From contig DJOF01000008.1 of the NCBI GenBank assembly GCA_002439585.1, positions 206,341 through 270,340 of the forward strand: a DNA stretch of 64,000 bases, read 5' to 3'. Below, in pieces: positions 1-8,485 of the stretch (its first letter is position 1; every line of letters begins with the position of its first letter). The translations under genes were made by a program, and so were the position numbers. This DNA comes from Bacteroidales bacterium UBA6445. Lineage in GTDB: Bacteria; Bacteroidota; Bacteroidia; Bacteroidales; UBA932. The notes beneath the pieces are model-generated. The model was not told the DNA's origin and did not search any database. It was given only the letters and a program-made list of their open reading frames with translations.

Positions 1-1020
1 ATCGCTTGCAGTCGTCACGAAGCCCTTGGGCTTGTTCATTACGATGTATACCTTCTCTTCTCCACGGATTCTCTCTCCGTTGAACTTGATCTCGTCTGTG
101 AGTACATTGACCTTGGTGCCGAGTTCTGTGACAACGTCTCCGTTTACAGTTACGACTCCGGCTTGGATGTACTGATCAGCCTCTCTTCTTGAGCAAATGC
201 CGGAATTTGCAATGAACTTGTTGAGCCTTATGACTTCCTTGATAGGAGTTTGTACATAGTCATTGTCCGATACAGGTATCTGGTCGAGTTGAGGTTTGCG
301 GCTGAGCATCATGTTCATATTCTGCTCGTCAGTCTCGTTGAACTTGTAAGGATTGGGCTTTGCGGCCTTGTGCATCGGACGTCCTGCTGGCTTTTGAGGT
401 CTTTGCGGCTTTGCACCGAACTTGCTGCCTCTTCTCTCCCTGTTGTCTCCGAATGAAGGCCTTCCGTCACGAGGTGCGAATCCTGGTCTTCTTTGGTCAC
501 GTCCACCACCGTTGAATGCTCTCCTTCCTGAAGGTCCGAAACTGCGGTGCTCACCATCGCCTGCCTGAACACGTCTTCCTGAAGGCCCGAAGTTCCTGCC
601 CTCACTGTGACCGTATCCGCTGTTATCCGGACGATGATTGTATCTGTTGCTGTCTGAGCGGCCATAGCCTCCATCGCGACTGTAACTGCTTTCGCTTCGT
701 CCTCCTCTATTGTTTTCGGGTGAATAGCTATGTCCACCTTCGTCATTACGATGCTGGTATGACGGCCTTCCGTAACTCCCAGAGTTGCCGTATTCGCGTC
801 CACTGTCGGAGCGGCCATAGCCTCCGCGGTTGTCGTAAGACCTGCCTCTTCCATAACTTGATGATGAAGAGTGTCTATCTCTGTTTTCGTAGCTGTTTCT
901 GCGTCTTTCCCTCTCTGAAGGACCCTCTGAAGAGGAGTAGACTTTGCCGGAAATGCGAGGCCGTCTCGGTCTCAACTTTCTTCCCTCTGCGGTATAACCG
1001 CCATTGTTGTTTTCTTCCAT
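1..1020 (-). CDS. rRNA pseudouridine synthase (RsuA/RluB family), 3' end cut by the window
   Basis: The gene starts at 1020 and runs off the left edge, so only its first 340 codons are visible. Residues 1 to about 240 are low complexity and rich in Arg, Gly, Ser, Tyr and Asn, with repeated short motifs such as YGRSDS and FGPSGRR. An S4 RNA-binding domain follows (IRLNKFIANSGICSRREAD, about residues 255-300), then the start of the catalytic domain (VMNKPKGFVTTASD). The catalytic Asp of the RLD motif would lie outside the window. The family isomerises uridine to pseudouridine in rRNA. It lies 79 bases downstream of tonB on the same strand and may be transcribed with it. The disordered N-terminal tail is much longer than in E. 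coli RluB. Family assignment is firm; which rRNA position it modifies cannot be told. Confidence 0.9.
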   Translation of the reverse strand, partial: MEENNNGGYTAEGRKLRPRRPRISGKVYSSSEGPSERERRRNSYENRDRHSSSSSYGRGRSYDNRGGYGRSDSGREYGNSGSYGRPSYQHRNDEGGHSYSPENNRGGRSESSYSRDGGYGRSDSNRYNHRPDNSGYGHSEGRNFGPSGRRVQAGDGEHRSFGPSGRRAFNGGGRDQRRPGFAPRDGRPSFGDNRERRGSKFGAKPQRPQKPAGRPMHKAAKPNPYKFNETDEQNMNMMLSRKPQLDQIPVSDNDYVQTPIKEVIRLNKFIANSGICSRREADQYIQAGVVTVNGDVVTELGTKVNVLTDEIKFNGERIRGEEKVYIVMNKPKGFVTTASD

Positions 1021-1030
1021 TTTTGGATGT

Positions 1031-1070
1031 GCCCGTTTGGGCCTTTAGTTGTTTTAGCCCGTATGGGGCT
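1031..1070 (-). other. Two small GC hairpins in the leader of the pseudouridine synthase gene
   Basis: The 79-base spacer between tonB and the pseudouridine synthase holds two hairpins: AGCCC/GGGCT (arms 1056-1060 and 1066-1070) and GCCC/GGGC (1031-1034 and 1039-1042). Neither is followed by a run of T on the minus strand, so neither looks like a strong intrinsic terminator. They may simply give structure to the 5' leader. Function is unknown. Confidence 0.3.
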
Positions 1071-1099
1071 GATTTATAATATGGTATGGCATCACGCCA

Positions 1100-1903
1100 T
1101 TACCTTTCAGTTAAATTGAAGTAATAAGTTATCGTTCCGGTCTGCATGGCAGGGGCACTCCCGTCCTCGATGACGTTGAAATGCGTAGCCATCGCTGCCG
1201 ATCTTGCCGAAGCCCTCAGCTCGGGACTGGTAATAGTTGTCTTTGCTATGTCAATATTGGCCCGTTTCACACAGCCGTACTGGTCAACAACGATATTCAT
1301 CACTACAATGCCTGATTCTTGCGTGTTGTATGCAGGCCTCGGTATGTTCTTATCTCTGACTGTACGTCCTTTCAAGTGTGCATTGGGTATTCCCTTGACC
1401 TTCGAGTTGGAAGAGTTGCCTTGGGGATGCCCTGGATTGAGTACCTTGCTGATCTTGTCTGCAGTCTGAGGAGCAAGTGTATCCTTATCGCTCTTGTTGT
1501 CAGCAGCATGGAAGAGTGACCGGCTGTCAATGGGCTTCTCCCGTGGCGGCTCATACTTCTCTACATCTCCGAAGTCGTCACCTGTAGCTTCCATCGCCTC
1601 GTTCGCCTTCTTGCCAATCTCCTGGGCTTCAGATCTCTGCACGAGATTGACCGGCTTTGTCTTGTCCGGTTCGACAGCTCTTGGCGCGAGTCCGTATACA
1701 GTACGGGTTCTCAAATGCTCTTGAATGTCAGTCTCGCTGAAGTCAATCAAAATACTCTGCTCGGGGGGCGGTGGATCGAGGTACGTAAGTCCGCTCGTCA
1801 CACATACGATTACAAGACCGACATGGAAAATGACGGTCGAAGCAATAGCAACAATCGTTCCTATTTTTGCTGAATGAGCCTGTATGTCCCAGTATGTCTT
1901 CAT
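1100..1903 (-). CDS. tonB: Energy transducer TonB
   Basis: A 267-residue TonB-type protein that spans the periplasm and passes proton-motive energy from ExbB/ExbD to outer-membrane receptors. There is one N-terminal membrane helix (about residues 14-38), then DPPPPEQ and a long hydrophilic linker rich in charged residues. The C-terminal TonB domain (about residues 187-267) contains RPAYNTQESGIVVMNIVVD and ends in YYFNLTER. It is the third gene of an exbB-exbD-tonB run with gaps of 6 to 9 bases, typical of one operon. The linker has less Pro/Lys repeat than enterobacterial TonB, which is usual in Bacteroidetes. The substrate of this TonB cannot be named; the barrel gene just upstream (3195-6182) is the obvious candidate partner. 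Confidence 0.9.
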   Translation of the reverse strand: MKTYWDIQAHSAKIGTIVAIASTVIFHVGLVIVCVTSGLTYLDPPPPEQSILIDFSETDIQEHLRTRTVYGLAPRAVEPDKTKPVNLVQRSEAQEIGKKANEAMEATGDDFGDVEKYEPPREKPIDSRSLFHAADNKSDKDTLAPQTADKISKVLNPGHPQGNSSNSKVKGIPNAHLKGRTVRDKNIPRPAYNTQESGIVVMNIVVDQYGCVKRANIDIAKTTITSPELRASARSAAMATHFNVIEDGSAPAMQTGTITYYFNLTER

Positions 1904-1909
1904 CTGCCG

Positions 1910-2320
1910 CTACTCGGGTTGAGTCGCAAGTATTACTTTGTAATGGTTGCGCTTGGCGATATTCATCACGGCCACGACTTCTTTGACAGGGACGCTCTCG
2001 TCAGCGTATATGGAGAATGTTGGCTCATCCTCGTTCTGAAGAAGCTCTACGAGATCTCCCTCTACTTCTGAAAATGGCACAGGAGTCTCGTTACCGTCAA
2101 TATGGTAGGTGTAGGTTCCGTTGTGCCAGTCTTTGATAGAGACGCTTACTGTCGCTTTTGCAGATACTTGGCCGGTGCTTTTCGGAAGCATCAGCTTCAA
2201 GGCATTGGGGTTGATAAGTGTCGAGGTTATGAGGAAGAAGATAAGCAGGAGGAACACGAGGTCCGTCATTGAGGACATCGATGTCTCGGACAATATCTTG
2301 GTAGATCGCTTGTATCCCAT
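1910..2320 (-). CDS. exbD: Biopolymer transport protein ExbD
   Basis: A 136-residue ExbD/TolR protein of the inner membrane. It has one N-terminal membrane helix (about residues 19-38) carrying the proton-conducting Asp (SMTDLVFLLLIFF, D20), followed by a periplasmic domain. With ExbB it forms the proton channel that energises TonB. It starts 9 bases after exbB and ends 6 bases before tonB, so the three are surely cotranscribed. Many Bacteroidetes Ton clusters carry two exbD paralogues; only one is present here. Length and motif match the family well. Confidence 0.93.
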   Translation of the reverse strand: MGYKRSTKILSETSMSSMTDLVFLLLIFFLITSTLINPNALKLMLPKSTGQVSAKATVSVSIKDWHNGTYTYHIDGNETPVPFSEVEGDLVELLQNEDEPTFSIYADESVPVKEVVAVMNIAKRNHYKVILATQPE

Positions 2321-2329
2321 GGTGTGCTG

Positions 2330-3049
2330 TTATGCTTCTGTTCCTTCTCCATCTGCCGGCTCATGCAGCAGATCCATAAAGTCGATCGTCGCACTTTCCA
2401 TCTTGAAGACGAGATCCGAAATATTGGATGTAAGGTAGTTGTATCCGAAATAGGCCAAAATGCCGACTATAAGTCCTCCTACTGTCGTGATCATAGCCGT
2501 GTAGATACCTCCCGATAGAAGCGTTATGTCAATGTTGTTGCCAGCATGTGACATATTGAAGAAAGCCTGCACCATTCCGATAACTGTTCCAAGGAATCCG
2601 ATCATAGGTGCGCCTCCCGCTATCGTGGCGAGTATCGGAAGACCTTTCTCCAATCTTGCCACCTCTGTGTTGCCACTGTTCTCAATTGATGTCTGTATGT
2701 CGGATAATGGCCGTCCGATTCTTGATATACCTTTCTCCACGAGTCTTGCTACAGGAGAATCATACTGCTCACATAGGGACTGTGCCGACTTGATCTTTCC
2801 GTCGTGGATGTAGTCCCTTATGTCTTTCATGAAGTTGGCGTCTATATTGCTTGCCTGATGGATGAGCCACCATTTCTTGCCGAAAATATAGATTGCAAGA
2901 ATTGACAACGCCAATAATACAAGCATCAGCCACCCTCCCTTGGCGGCCATGGCCAAAAGGTTCATCTTCTCTTCCTGAGGTACTGCCTGTACTGCGTCTG
3001 TCAATGCACTTGAGTCTGCCACTGCAGCCTGTAATAGATAGAACAGCAT
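2330..3049 (-). CDS. exbB: MotA/TolQ/ExbB proton channel protein
   Basis: A 239-residue inner-membrane protein of the MotA/TolQ/ExbB family, the core of the Ton motor. Three membrane segments are visible (about residues 37-57, 130-155 and 165-190). The conserved stretch GGAPMIGFLGTVIGMVQAF and the following TMITTVGGLIVGI are diagnostic. A cytoplasmic domain lies between helices 1 and 2. It is the first gene of the exbB-exbD-tonB run and follows the barrel gene by 145 bases on the same strand. The N-terminus before helix 1 (AVADSSALTDAVQAVP) resembles the short periplasmic head often found in this phylum. Confidence 0.93.
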   Translation of the reverse strand: MLFYLLQAAVADSSALTDAVQAVPQEEKMNLLAMAAKGGWLMLVLLALSILAIYIFGKKWWLIHQASNIDANFMKDIRDYIHDGKIKSAQSLCEQYDSPVARLVEKGISRIGRPLSDIQTSIENSGNTEVARLEKGLPILATIAGGAPMIGFLGTVIGMVQAFFNMSHAGNNIDITLLSGGIYTAMITTVGGLIVGILAYFGYNYLTSNISDLVFKMESATIDFMDLLHEPADGEGTEA

Positions 3050-3194
3050 AATGAATTCGTTACGTTTGTATCAATAAGTCACAGGCTGCAAAATTAGTCA
3101 TTTTCCCCCGATTCCCGAAAATTTTCGTAAATACTCTTCACTCAGTAGAGACTGCAGGGACAAAACCCAGTATATGTCTGCCGATTTACGATAA

Positions 3195-6182
3195 TCAGAA
3201 CATCGGCGGCCTTCCGCCTGGGCCGCCTGGGCCGCCTGGACCGCCTGGACCGCCTGGGCCTCGCATTCCTTTGGACGCGTTGCTCATATTACCGAATCTC
3301 CATGTGAGGGAGAGGATGACGTACCTTCCGAGTGTGTTGTTCCATGTCTCGGTATGGTAGTTTGCCGAGTCAGTGATGGACAGGTTCTTGGCCTGGTTGA
3401 GAAGGTCATATACATTTAGGGCGAGAGTAAACTTGTTCTTGAATAGGAGCTTGGATATCGAAGCGTTGAGGATGTATTCGTCACTCTGGGGAGTTGTATA
3501 ACCTTTGTACCAATTGTAATTGAAGTCCGATACCAAATTGATCCCTCCGGGAATCGTCCAGTTCATGGAGGCGTCGATCTGGTTGTTGCGGGTCATGTCA
3601 GTGTTTGCCGAGGCAAGTGTGTACCAAGACTTAGACAGCCTTGTTCTTCCTCCTGCAGTCAGCTCTACAAAGTCGTTGCGATATGTAAGACGCAGCCTCT
3701 GGGAGAGGCTCATTGACGAAGTCTTATTTGCCGTGAACATGTCGCTCTTGCCAAGGTCGGGGAAATCTTTGTGGAACAGAGTGTAGTCGAAATTGTCTCC
3801 GTCATAGTACCCTGACATATCAAGTGCGCTCTTGCCTACATATGAAGAGGCCTCGGACCAGCTTCCGAAAGTCATCGAGAAGATGGTGAAGTTAGATTTC
3901 GCAATAGGAGCATTGACAAACACTCTTGTATTGGCATAGCTGGAAGTAGGCCCGTTGACCGGGAAAGAGTACTGTGTGCCGCTCTCCCCATACCAGTTGG
4001 CATATACGATGGGAGACTGCACGAATCCTCCGTCAATATTGCCGTTGACAGAGAGGAATGTCTGCTTGTTGGTATATCCGAACCTGCTTCTTATTGTATG
4101 ACTGAAATAAGGCTTTAGATACGGGTTTCCAAGAGAGACGTTCATAGGGTCTGTGTTGTCAGGCACAGGCATGAGTTGAGACGTTGAAGGCTGGGAAGAA
4201 TTGCCAAAATAGAAGCCTCTTATATTGGTATTGTCGTTGATGTCATACCATATCATGGCAGTCGGCGACCAGTTGAGCACAGAGTTGTTGTAGTCCTGCC
4301 CATTGGTCTTGTTGTGCGTTATGGTAGGCACAAGAGCCGCACCTGCCTGCACGCGGATTTTGTCCTTCTGGTACATGAAATTGAATCCTGCCCTGTGTCT
4401 CTGGGATTCGTTGAGAATGTTGCTTGAGTATGTACTGTTGCGGATTTCTCCGACAGGATTGTATGCCATATTGTAGTTGCCAGATGCGTCAATGTTGCCA
4501 AATCCGCTGGACAGTCCAGAATCGTATGTATCCTTGTCGGATTTGTTGCGACTCCACTGGTATTCGTAATTTCCCTCGAAATAAAAGCCTGCACCGAGCG
4601 GCTCAGTATATACAAGCCTTCCCCTCAAGGTAGCGGCCTTGGAATTCTGGTCGAACCTTTGGTTCACAACCGCGCTTGAGTTGCCTGTCTCGATGTAGCT
4701 CTGGGTCAGTGACTGGTTGAACCCGTCAAGGTCATTGTTGCTAAAATCGTAGTTGACGTTGAATGATATTGTCCTTCCCGGCATGCCGAGTCTCTGCCTG
4801 AACAGAAAGAAACCACTTGCATTCCAGTTGTTATTGTTGCCGATATTGTTGTTGAAACCATTGTTCTTGTGGGTAGTGTCAGCACCGACTGACGGTATTC
4901 CGTAAGTGTCAAATTTGGAAAATTCGGTATAGTCTCCTTTGCCGAAATTGAACTGAGGCTCAAACAGAATCGAGGTCTTGTCCGAGAACTTATGCTCCAT
5001 TCTTACTCCGAACCGATGTCCTCTCGAATTGGTAATGTTGTATCCATCATTGTGATAGAGTAGCGAAGATCCGTCTTCGAGGAAAGTGGTCTTGTCGCTG
5101 ATCTCCTCTACGTCCTGCTTTGTCTGATTGTAAAGGTAGTTGGCACCAAGATCCATCTTGTTATCGAAGAGATCCCATGATCCGTTGACTCCTCCCATCC
5201 ATGAGGAGGTGATACCATTGCTTCTGCCCCAGCCTCCCTGGCCACGGCCCATTCCGCCTCCACCGCCTCTCATATTGCGCATCATGCTGCCTGCAAGGTC
5301 ATTGAAACCACGGTTGTTGGTGTTGTTGGCATTGAGTATCACACTGAGCTGGCTCTTGTCAGTGAATCGGCCTGCAAATGCGGCTCCCTGATACCGCCAG
5401 TCTCCGTCTGTGATAGAGCCTCCTTTTGGCCAGTCATGGCCTCCGCCGCCCATGACATTGCCGAAAAGCCCGTTCATCATGCCTTCCTGTATGGAAAGGT
5501 CGATAACAGTCTCCTCCTGCCCGTCGTCTATTCCTGTAAATTCGGCCTGGTCAGACTTCTTCTGTACGACCTTTACCTTGTCTATGATCTTGGAAGGAAT
5601 ATTCTTGGATGCAAGCTGGGGGTCATCAAGAAAGAATGTCTTCCCGTCTATGGTGATCTTGGAGATTGTCTGGCCGTTTGCAGTGATTGATCCGTCTTCA
5701 CTGACCTCTACACCAGGAAGTTTCTTAAGAAGGTCTTCGAGCATGTCATTATCCGTAGTCTTGAAGGAAGAAGCCGTGTATTCCACTGTATCCTTCTTTA
5801 CTACTATCGGGTTGCCTGTCGCAGATACTTTGGCAGCATCCAGAACTTTGGTGTCAGGTTCTATCTTGACTGAACCCATATCCAAGTTGCCATTGACTGT
5901 CACCGGACGGGTGAGAGTCTTGTATCCCAGAAGCTCGGCCTTTAGTACATATTCTCCGTTTGCAACTTTGTCTACTGTTGCTTTCCCGTCTTCTCCGGAA
6001 AGGGCGTATTTGTACGCGGACTTCGCCCCTGCCTTTGTAAGTGATACCGTAGCGTAGCCTACCGGTGCACCGTTGCTGCTGTCCAAAAGGGTTATCGTTA
6101 CTTTGCCTGATTGAGCGGCCGCGGCAAATGAGATGGCGAGCATGGCTGACAGTGCAAAAATTACGGCTATGATCCTCTTCAT
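3195..6182 (-). CDS. Outer-membrane beta-barrel protein with N-terminal carboxypeptidase-like domain
   Basis: A 995-residue outer-membrane protein. I place the start at 6182 (MKRIIAVIFALSAMLA), which gives a clean signal peptide ending at AAAQ; the longer reading adds an unlikely 19 residues. Next comes a carboxypeptidase-regulatory-like beta-sandwich (about residues 25-110), a plug-like region (LKKLPGVEVSEDGSI...GKTFFLDDP), and a large barrel of the OMP_b-brl_3 kind. A loop near residue 310 is very Gly-rich (MRGGGGGMGRGQGG). The C-terminus runs past the last strand into a GGP repeat ending RPPMF. Such proteins are relatives of TonB-dependent receptors, and exbB-exbD-tonB follow directly, so energised import or export is likely. 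The substrate is unknown and no SusD partner is present. Confidence 0.85.
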   Translation of the reverse strand: MKRIIAVIFALSAMLAISFAAAAQSGKVTITLLDSSNGAPVGYATVSLTKAGAKSAYKYALSGEDGKATVDKVANGEYVLKAELLGYKTLTRPVTVNGNLDMGSVKIEPDTKVLDAAKVSATGNPIVVKKDTVEYTASSFKTTDNDMLEDLLKKLPGVEVSEDGSITANGQTISKITIDGKTFFLDDPQLASKNIPSKIIDKVKVVQKKSDQAEFTGIDDGQEETVIDLSIQEGMMNGLFGNVMGGGGHDWPKGGSITDGDWRYQGAAFAGRFTDKSQLSVILNANNTNNRGFNDLAGSMMRNMRGGGGGMGRGQGGWGRSNGITSSWMGGVNGSWDLFDNKMDLGANYLYNQTKQDVEEISDKTTFLEDGSSLLYHNDGYNITNSRGHRFGVRMEHKFSDKTSILFEPQFNFGKGDYTEFSKFDTYGIPSVGADTTHKNNGFNNNIGNNNNWNASGFFLFRQRLGMPGRTISFNVNYDFSNNDLDGFNQSLTQSYIETGNSSAVVNQRFDQNSKAATLRGRLVYTEPLGAGFYFEGNYEYQWSRNKSDKDTYDSGLSSGFGNIDASGNYNMAYNPVGEIRNSTYSSNILNESQRHRAGFNFMYQKDKIRVQAGAALVPTITHNKTNGQDYNNSVLNWSPTAMIWYDINDNTNIRGFYFGNSSQPSTSQLMPVPDNTDPMNVSLGNPYLKPYFSHTIRSRFGYTNKQTFLSVNGNIDGGFVQSPIVYANWYGESGTQYSFPVNGPTSSYANTRVFVNAPIAKSNFTIFSMTFGSWSEASSYVGKSALDMSGYYDGDNFDYTLFHKDFPDLGKSDMFTANKTSSMSLSQRLRLTYRNDFVELTAGGRTRLSKSWYTLASANTDMTRNNQIDASMNWTIPGGINLVSDFNYNWYKGYTTPQSDEYILNASISKLLFKNKFTLALNVYDLLNQAKNLSITDSANYHTETWNNTLGRYVILSLTWRFGNMSNASKGMRGPGGPGGPGGPGGPGGRPPMF

Positions 6183-6302
6183 TGTTCGTTTGTTTATTGT
6201 CTTTTTGTAAATCCGAGTTATTAGACACTCCTGCACCATGAAAGTTTAGAAACTGATTAAAATTTATAATTTAAACAGCCTCATGGTGGTGTATGTTGTA
6301 CT

Positions 6303-6851
6303 TCAGCGCACCCTGTCTGGATTGTCGGATATGAATTTCTCCCAAGATGAGGAGCTTTTCATCCCGGCAAAAGGGTTGGACATCTGGTAATGATGGCACA
6401 GAGCTATGGCTAACGCATCTGTGGCATCGAGGAATTTCTCCTCTATGTCAATCCCAAGAATCCTTTGCAGAATAACGTTGACCTGCATCTTGGAGGCCGC
6501 GCCGTTGCCGGTTACAGCTTCTTTGGCTTTTCTCGGGGCATATTCTGTGATTGGGATGTTTCTTGTGAGTGCGGCGAGCATCGCTGCTCCTTGAGCTCTT
6601 CCTAACTTGAGTACTACTTGGGCGTTTTTGCCATAGAACGGGGACTCCAGAGCCATCTCGTCAGGGAGGTATTTGTCACAGACTGCTCCTATCTCAGAGT
6701 AGATACGTCTAAGTTTGTCATAGGGAACGGTCTCTTTTCTCAAGTCCAGTACGCCCATGTCTATGTATTTGGCACTTTTGCCTTCGGAATAAATAACCCC
6801 GAAGCCAAGGATATTGGTTCCGGGGTCAATTCCTAAAATCGTCTTGCCCAT
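6303..6851 (-). CDS. ruvC: Crossover junction endodeoxyribonuclease RuvC
   Basis: A 182-residue Holliday-junction resolvase of the RNase H fold. The acidic active-site residues are visible: D9 in GIDPGTNILGFG, Glu in MALESPFYG (about residue 68), and the Asp pair in DATDALAIALCHH (about 140-143). It nicks four-way junctions after RuvAB branch migration. Its ATG shares one base with the serS stop codon (TAATG), so translation is probably coupled. Length is normal. No ruvA or ruvB lies in this window. Confidence 0.95.
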   Translation of the reverse strand: MGKTILGIDPGTNILGFGVIYSEGKSAKYIDMGVLDLRKETVPYDKLRRIYSEIGAVCDKYLPDEMALESPFYGKNAQVVLKLGRAQGAAMLAALTRNIPITEYAPRKAKEAVTGNGAASKMQVNVILQRILGIDIEEKFLDATDALAIALCHHYQMSNPFAGMKSSSSWEKFISDNPDRVR

Positions 6852-8122
6852 TAGTCGATATAGTCGAAACCTGTGTAGGGTCTGAGTATCTCAGGGATCA
6901 CAATCTTGTCGCCCTGTTGGTTGTCCTCAAGCATGGCTGCCACGACTCTTGGCAGTGCGAGTGAACTTCCGTTGAGGGTATGACAGAGCTGCATCTTGCC
7001 CTCTGCATCCTTGTACCTGAGGTGAAGCCTGTTGGCCTGATATGTCTCGAAGTTGGATACGGACGAGATCTCAAGCCACCTTTGCTGTGCTGCAGACCAA
7101 AGCTCGAAGTCGTAGGTGATGGCAGAAGTGAAGCTGAGATCGCCACCGCAAAGGCGCAGAATCCTATATTTGAGTCCGAGCTTATTGACAAGACTTTCCA
7201 CATGGGCTATCATCTCGTCAAGGGCGGCATAAGAATCTTCAGGCTTCTCTATGCGGACAATCTCCACTTTGTCGAATTGATGAAGCCTGTTGAGGCCTCT
7301 GACATCCTTGCCGTAAGACCCTGCCTCGCGTCTGAAGCACGGAGTATATGCCGTAAGCTTCTGGGGGAACTGGTCGTTGGTGAGGATCACGTCCCTGTAT
7401 ATATTGGTGACAGGTACTTCCGCTGTAGGTACAAGATAGAAGTCATCAAGACCTACATAGTACATCTGTGCTTCCTTGTCTGGAAGTTGGCCCGTACCGA
7501 AACCTGATGCTGCATTGACCAAGACAGGAGGTTCGATCTCCTTGTATCCGGCAGCAGTGTTGTTGTCGAGGAAGAAACTTATGAGAGCCCTCTGAAGCTT
7601 TGCTCCCTTGCCCTTGTATACAGGAAATCCAGCTCCGGTAAGTTTGACACCGAGGTCGAAGTCTATGATGTCGAATTTCTTGGCAAGTTCCCAGTGGGGA
7701 AGTGCGTTCTCGGGAAGATGAATCTCGGGACCTCCCATCTTGACTACCTGGTTGTCTTCTGCTCCTTTGCCCGGGACTACGAGGTCACACGGAATATTGG
7801 GAAGGAGAACGAGCTGGGCTTCAAGATCTTTCTCGGCTGTGTCAGCCTTGACTAGAAGTTCTGTGGACTTGACTTTGAGTTCTGCCACCTCTTTCTTGGC
7901 AGCTTCTGCTTCGGCCGTCTTGCCCTCCTTCATGAGAGAGCCGATGCGTCCGGCCTGTTTCTTCTGCTCTGCAAGCAGTGCGTCGCTCTCTGTCTGGAGT
8001 GAGCGTCTCTCGCTGTCGAGCTTTAGTATCTTCTCGACTATGTCCTTTGCATCGAAATTCTTGACTGCCAGTTTCTTGATCACGAACTCCGGCTTCTCGC
8101 GAAGTAATTTAAGTGTCAGCAT
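6851..8122 (-). CDS. serS: Serine--tRNA ligase
   Basis: A 423-residue class II aminoacyl-tRNA synthetase that charges tRNA-Ser (and tRNA-Sec where present). I choose the ATG at 8122 (MLTLKLLREKPEF), the usual SerRS N-terminus; an upstream ATG would add 15 poorly conserved residues. An N-terminal coiled-coil arm (about residues 25-105) binds the tRNA long arm. Class II motif 2 is FRREAGSYGKDVRGLNRLHQ and motif 3 is GSSLALPRVVAAMLEDNQ. It lies downstream of the ribosomal genes rplU-rpmA on the same strand and overlaps ruvC by one base. Confidence 0.96.
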   Translation of the reverse strand: MLTLKLLREKPEFVIKKLAVKNFDAKDIVEKILKLDSERRSLQTESDALLAEQKKQAGRIGSLMKEGKTAEAEAAKKEVAELKVKSTELLVKADTAEKDLEAQLVLLPNIPCDLVVPGKGAEDNQVVKMGGPEIHLPENALPHWELAKKFDIIDFDLGVKLTGAGFPVYKGKGAKLQRALISFFLDNNTAAGYKEIEPPVLVNAASGFGTGQLPDKEAQMYYVGLDDFYLVPTAEVPVTNIYRDVILTNDQFPQKLTAYTPCFRREAGSYGKDVRGLNRLHQFDKVEIVRIEKPEDSYAALDEMIAHVESLVNKLGLKYRILRLCGGDLSFTSAITYDFELWSAAQQRWLEISSVSNFETYQANRLHLRYKDAEGKMQLCHTLNGSSLALPRVVAAMLEDNQQGDKIVIPEILRPYTGFDYID

Positions 8123-8207
8123 GATACTCTTTCTTATGAAGTCAAAACAAAAGAGGATCGCACCCATGACTCGATGTGCAATCCTCCGTTATTACCTAAT
8201 TATCGAG

Positions 8208-8468
8208 TCAGTTCTCAAAAGGAACGACCGAAACATATGATTTGTGCTCTCTCTTGCGGGTGAACTTAACTGTGCCGTCTACAAGTGCATAGAGAGTGTG
8301 GTCTTTGCCCATGCCGACATTCTTGTCGGGATTGTGCACTGTACCTCTCTGACGTACTATGATGTTGCCGGCCTTTACGACTTCTCCGCCGAATTTCTTG
8401 AGGCCGAGTCGTTTGCTATGCGATTCACGACCGTTCTTGGAACTACCTTGACCTTTTTTATGTGCCAT
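8208..8468 (-). CDS. rpmA: 50S ribosomal protein L27
   Basis: An 86-residue bL27. The N-terminus MAHKKGQGSSKNGRES reaches toward the peptidyl-transferase centre in the ribosome, and the core GGEVVKAGNIIVRQRGTVH is conserved. It follows rplU by 17 bases, the standard rplU-rpmA pair. It is not preceded by the Firmicute-type cleavable extension. Unlike most genes here it has a good Shine-Dalgarno sequence. Confidence 0.97.
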   Translation of the reverse strand: MAHKKGQGSSKNGRESHSKRLGLKKFGGEVVKAGNIIVRQRGTVHNPDKNVGMGKDHTLYALVDGTVKFTRKREHKSYVSVVPFEN

Positions 8469-8474
8469 AAATTG

Positions 8475-8481
8475 TCCTCCT
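8475..8481 (-). promoter_or_regulatory. Strong Shine-Dalgarno sequence of rpmA
   Basis: The minus strand reads AGGAGGA six bases before the rpmA ATG. Nearly all other starts in this window lack such a sequence, as expected in Bacteroidetes, so its presence here stands out. Confidence 0.65.
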
Positions 8482-8485
8482 GTTG

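Noticed and set aside
315..854. A 179-codon minus-strand frame inside the pseudouridine synthase gene
   Set aside because: It is an off-frame reading of the repetitive Arg/Gly tail. The true frame starts at 1020 and continues through the S4 domain to the window edge.
3195..3260. Collagen-like domain in the GGP repeat of the barrel protein
   Set aside because: The repeat is short (about five units), GGP and not Gly-X-Y with varied X and Y, and sits at the very C-terminus.
5410..6057. A 215-codon plus-strand frame opposite the large barrel gene
   Set aside because: It is the antisense shadow of the barrel's plug region; the minus-strand protein has clear domains and a signal peptide.
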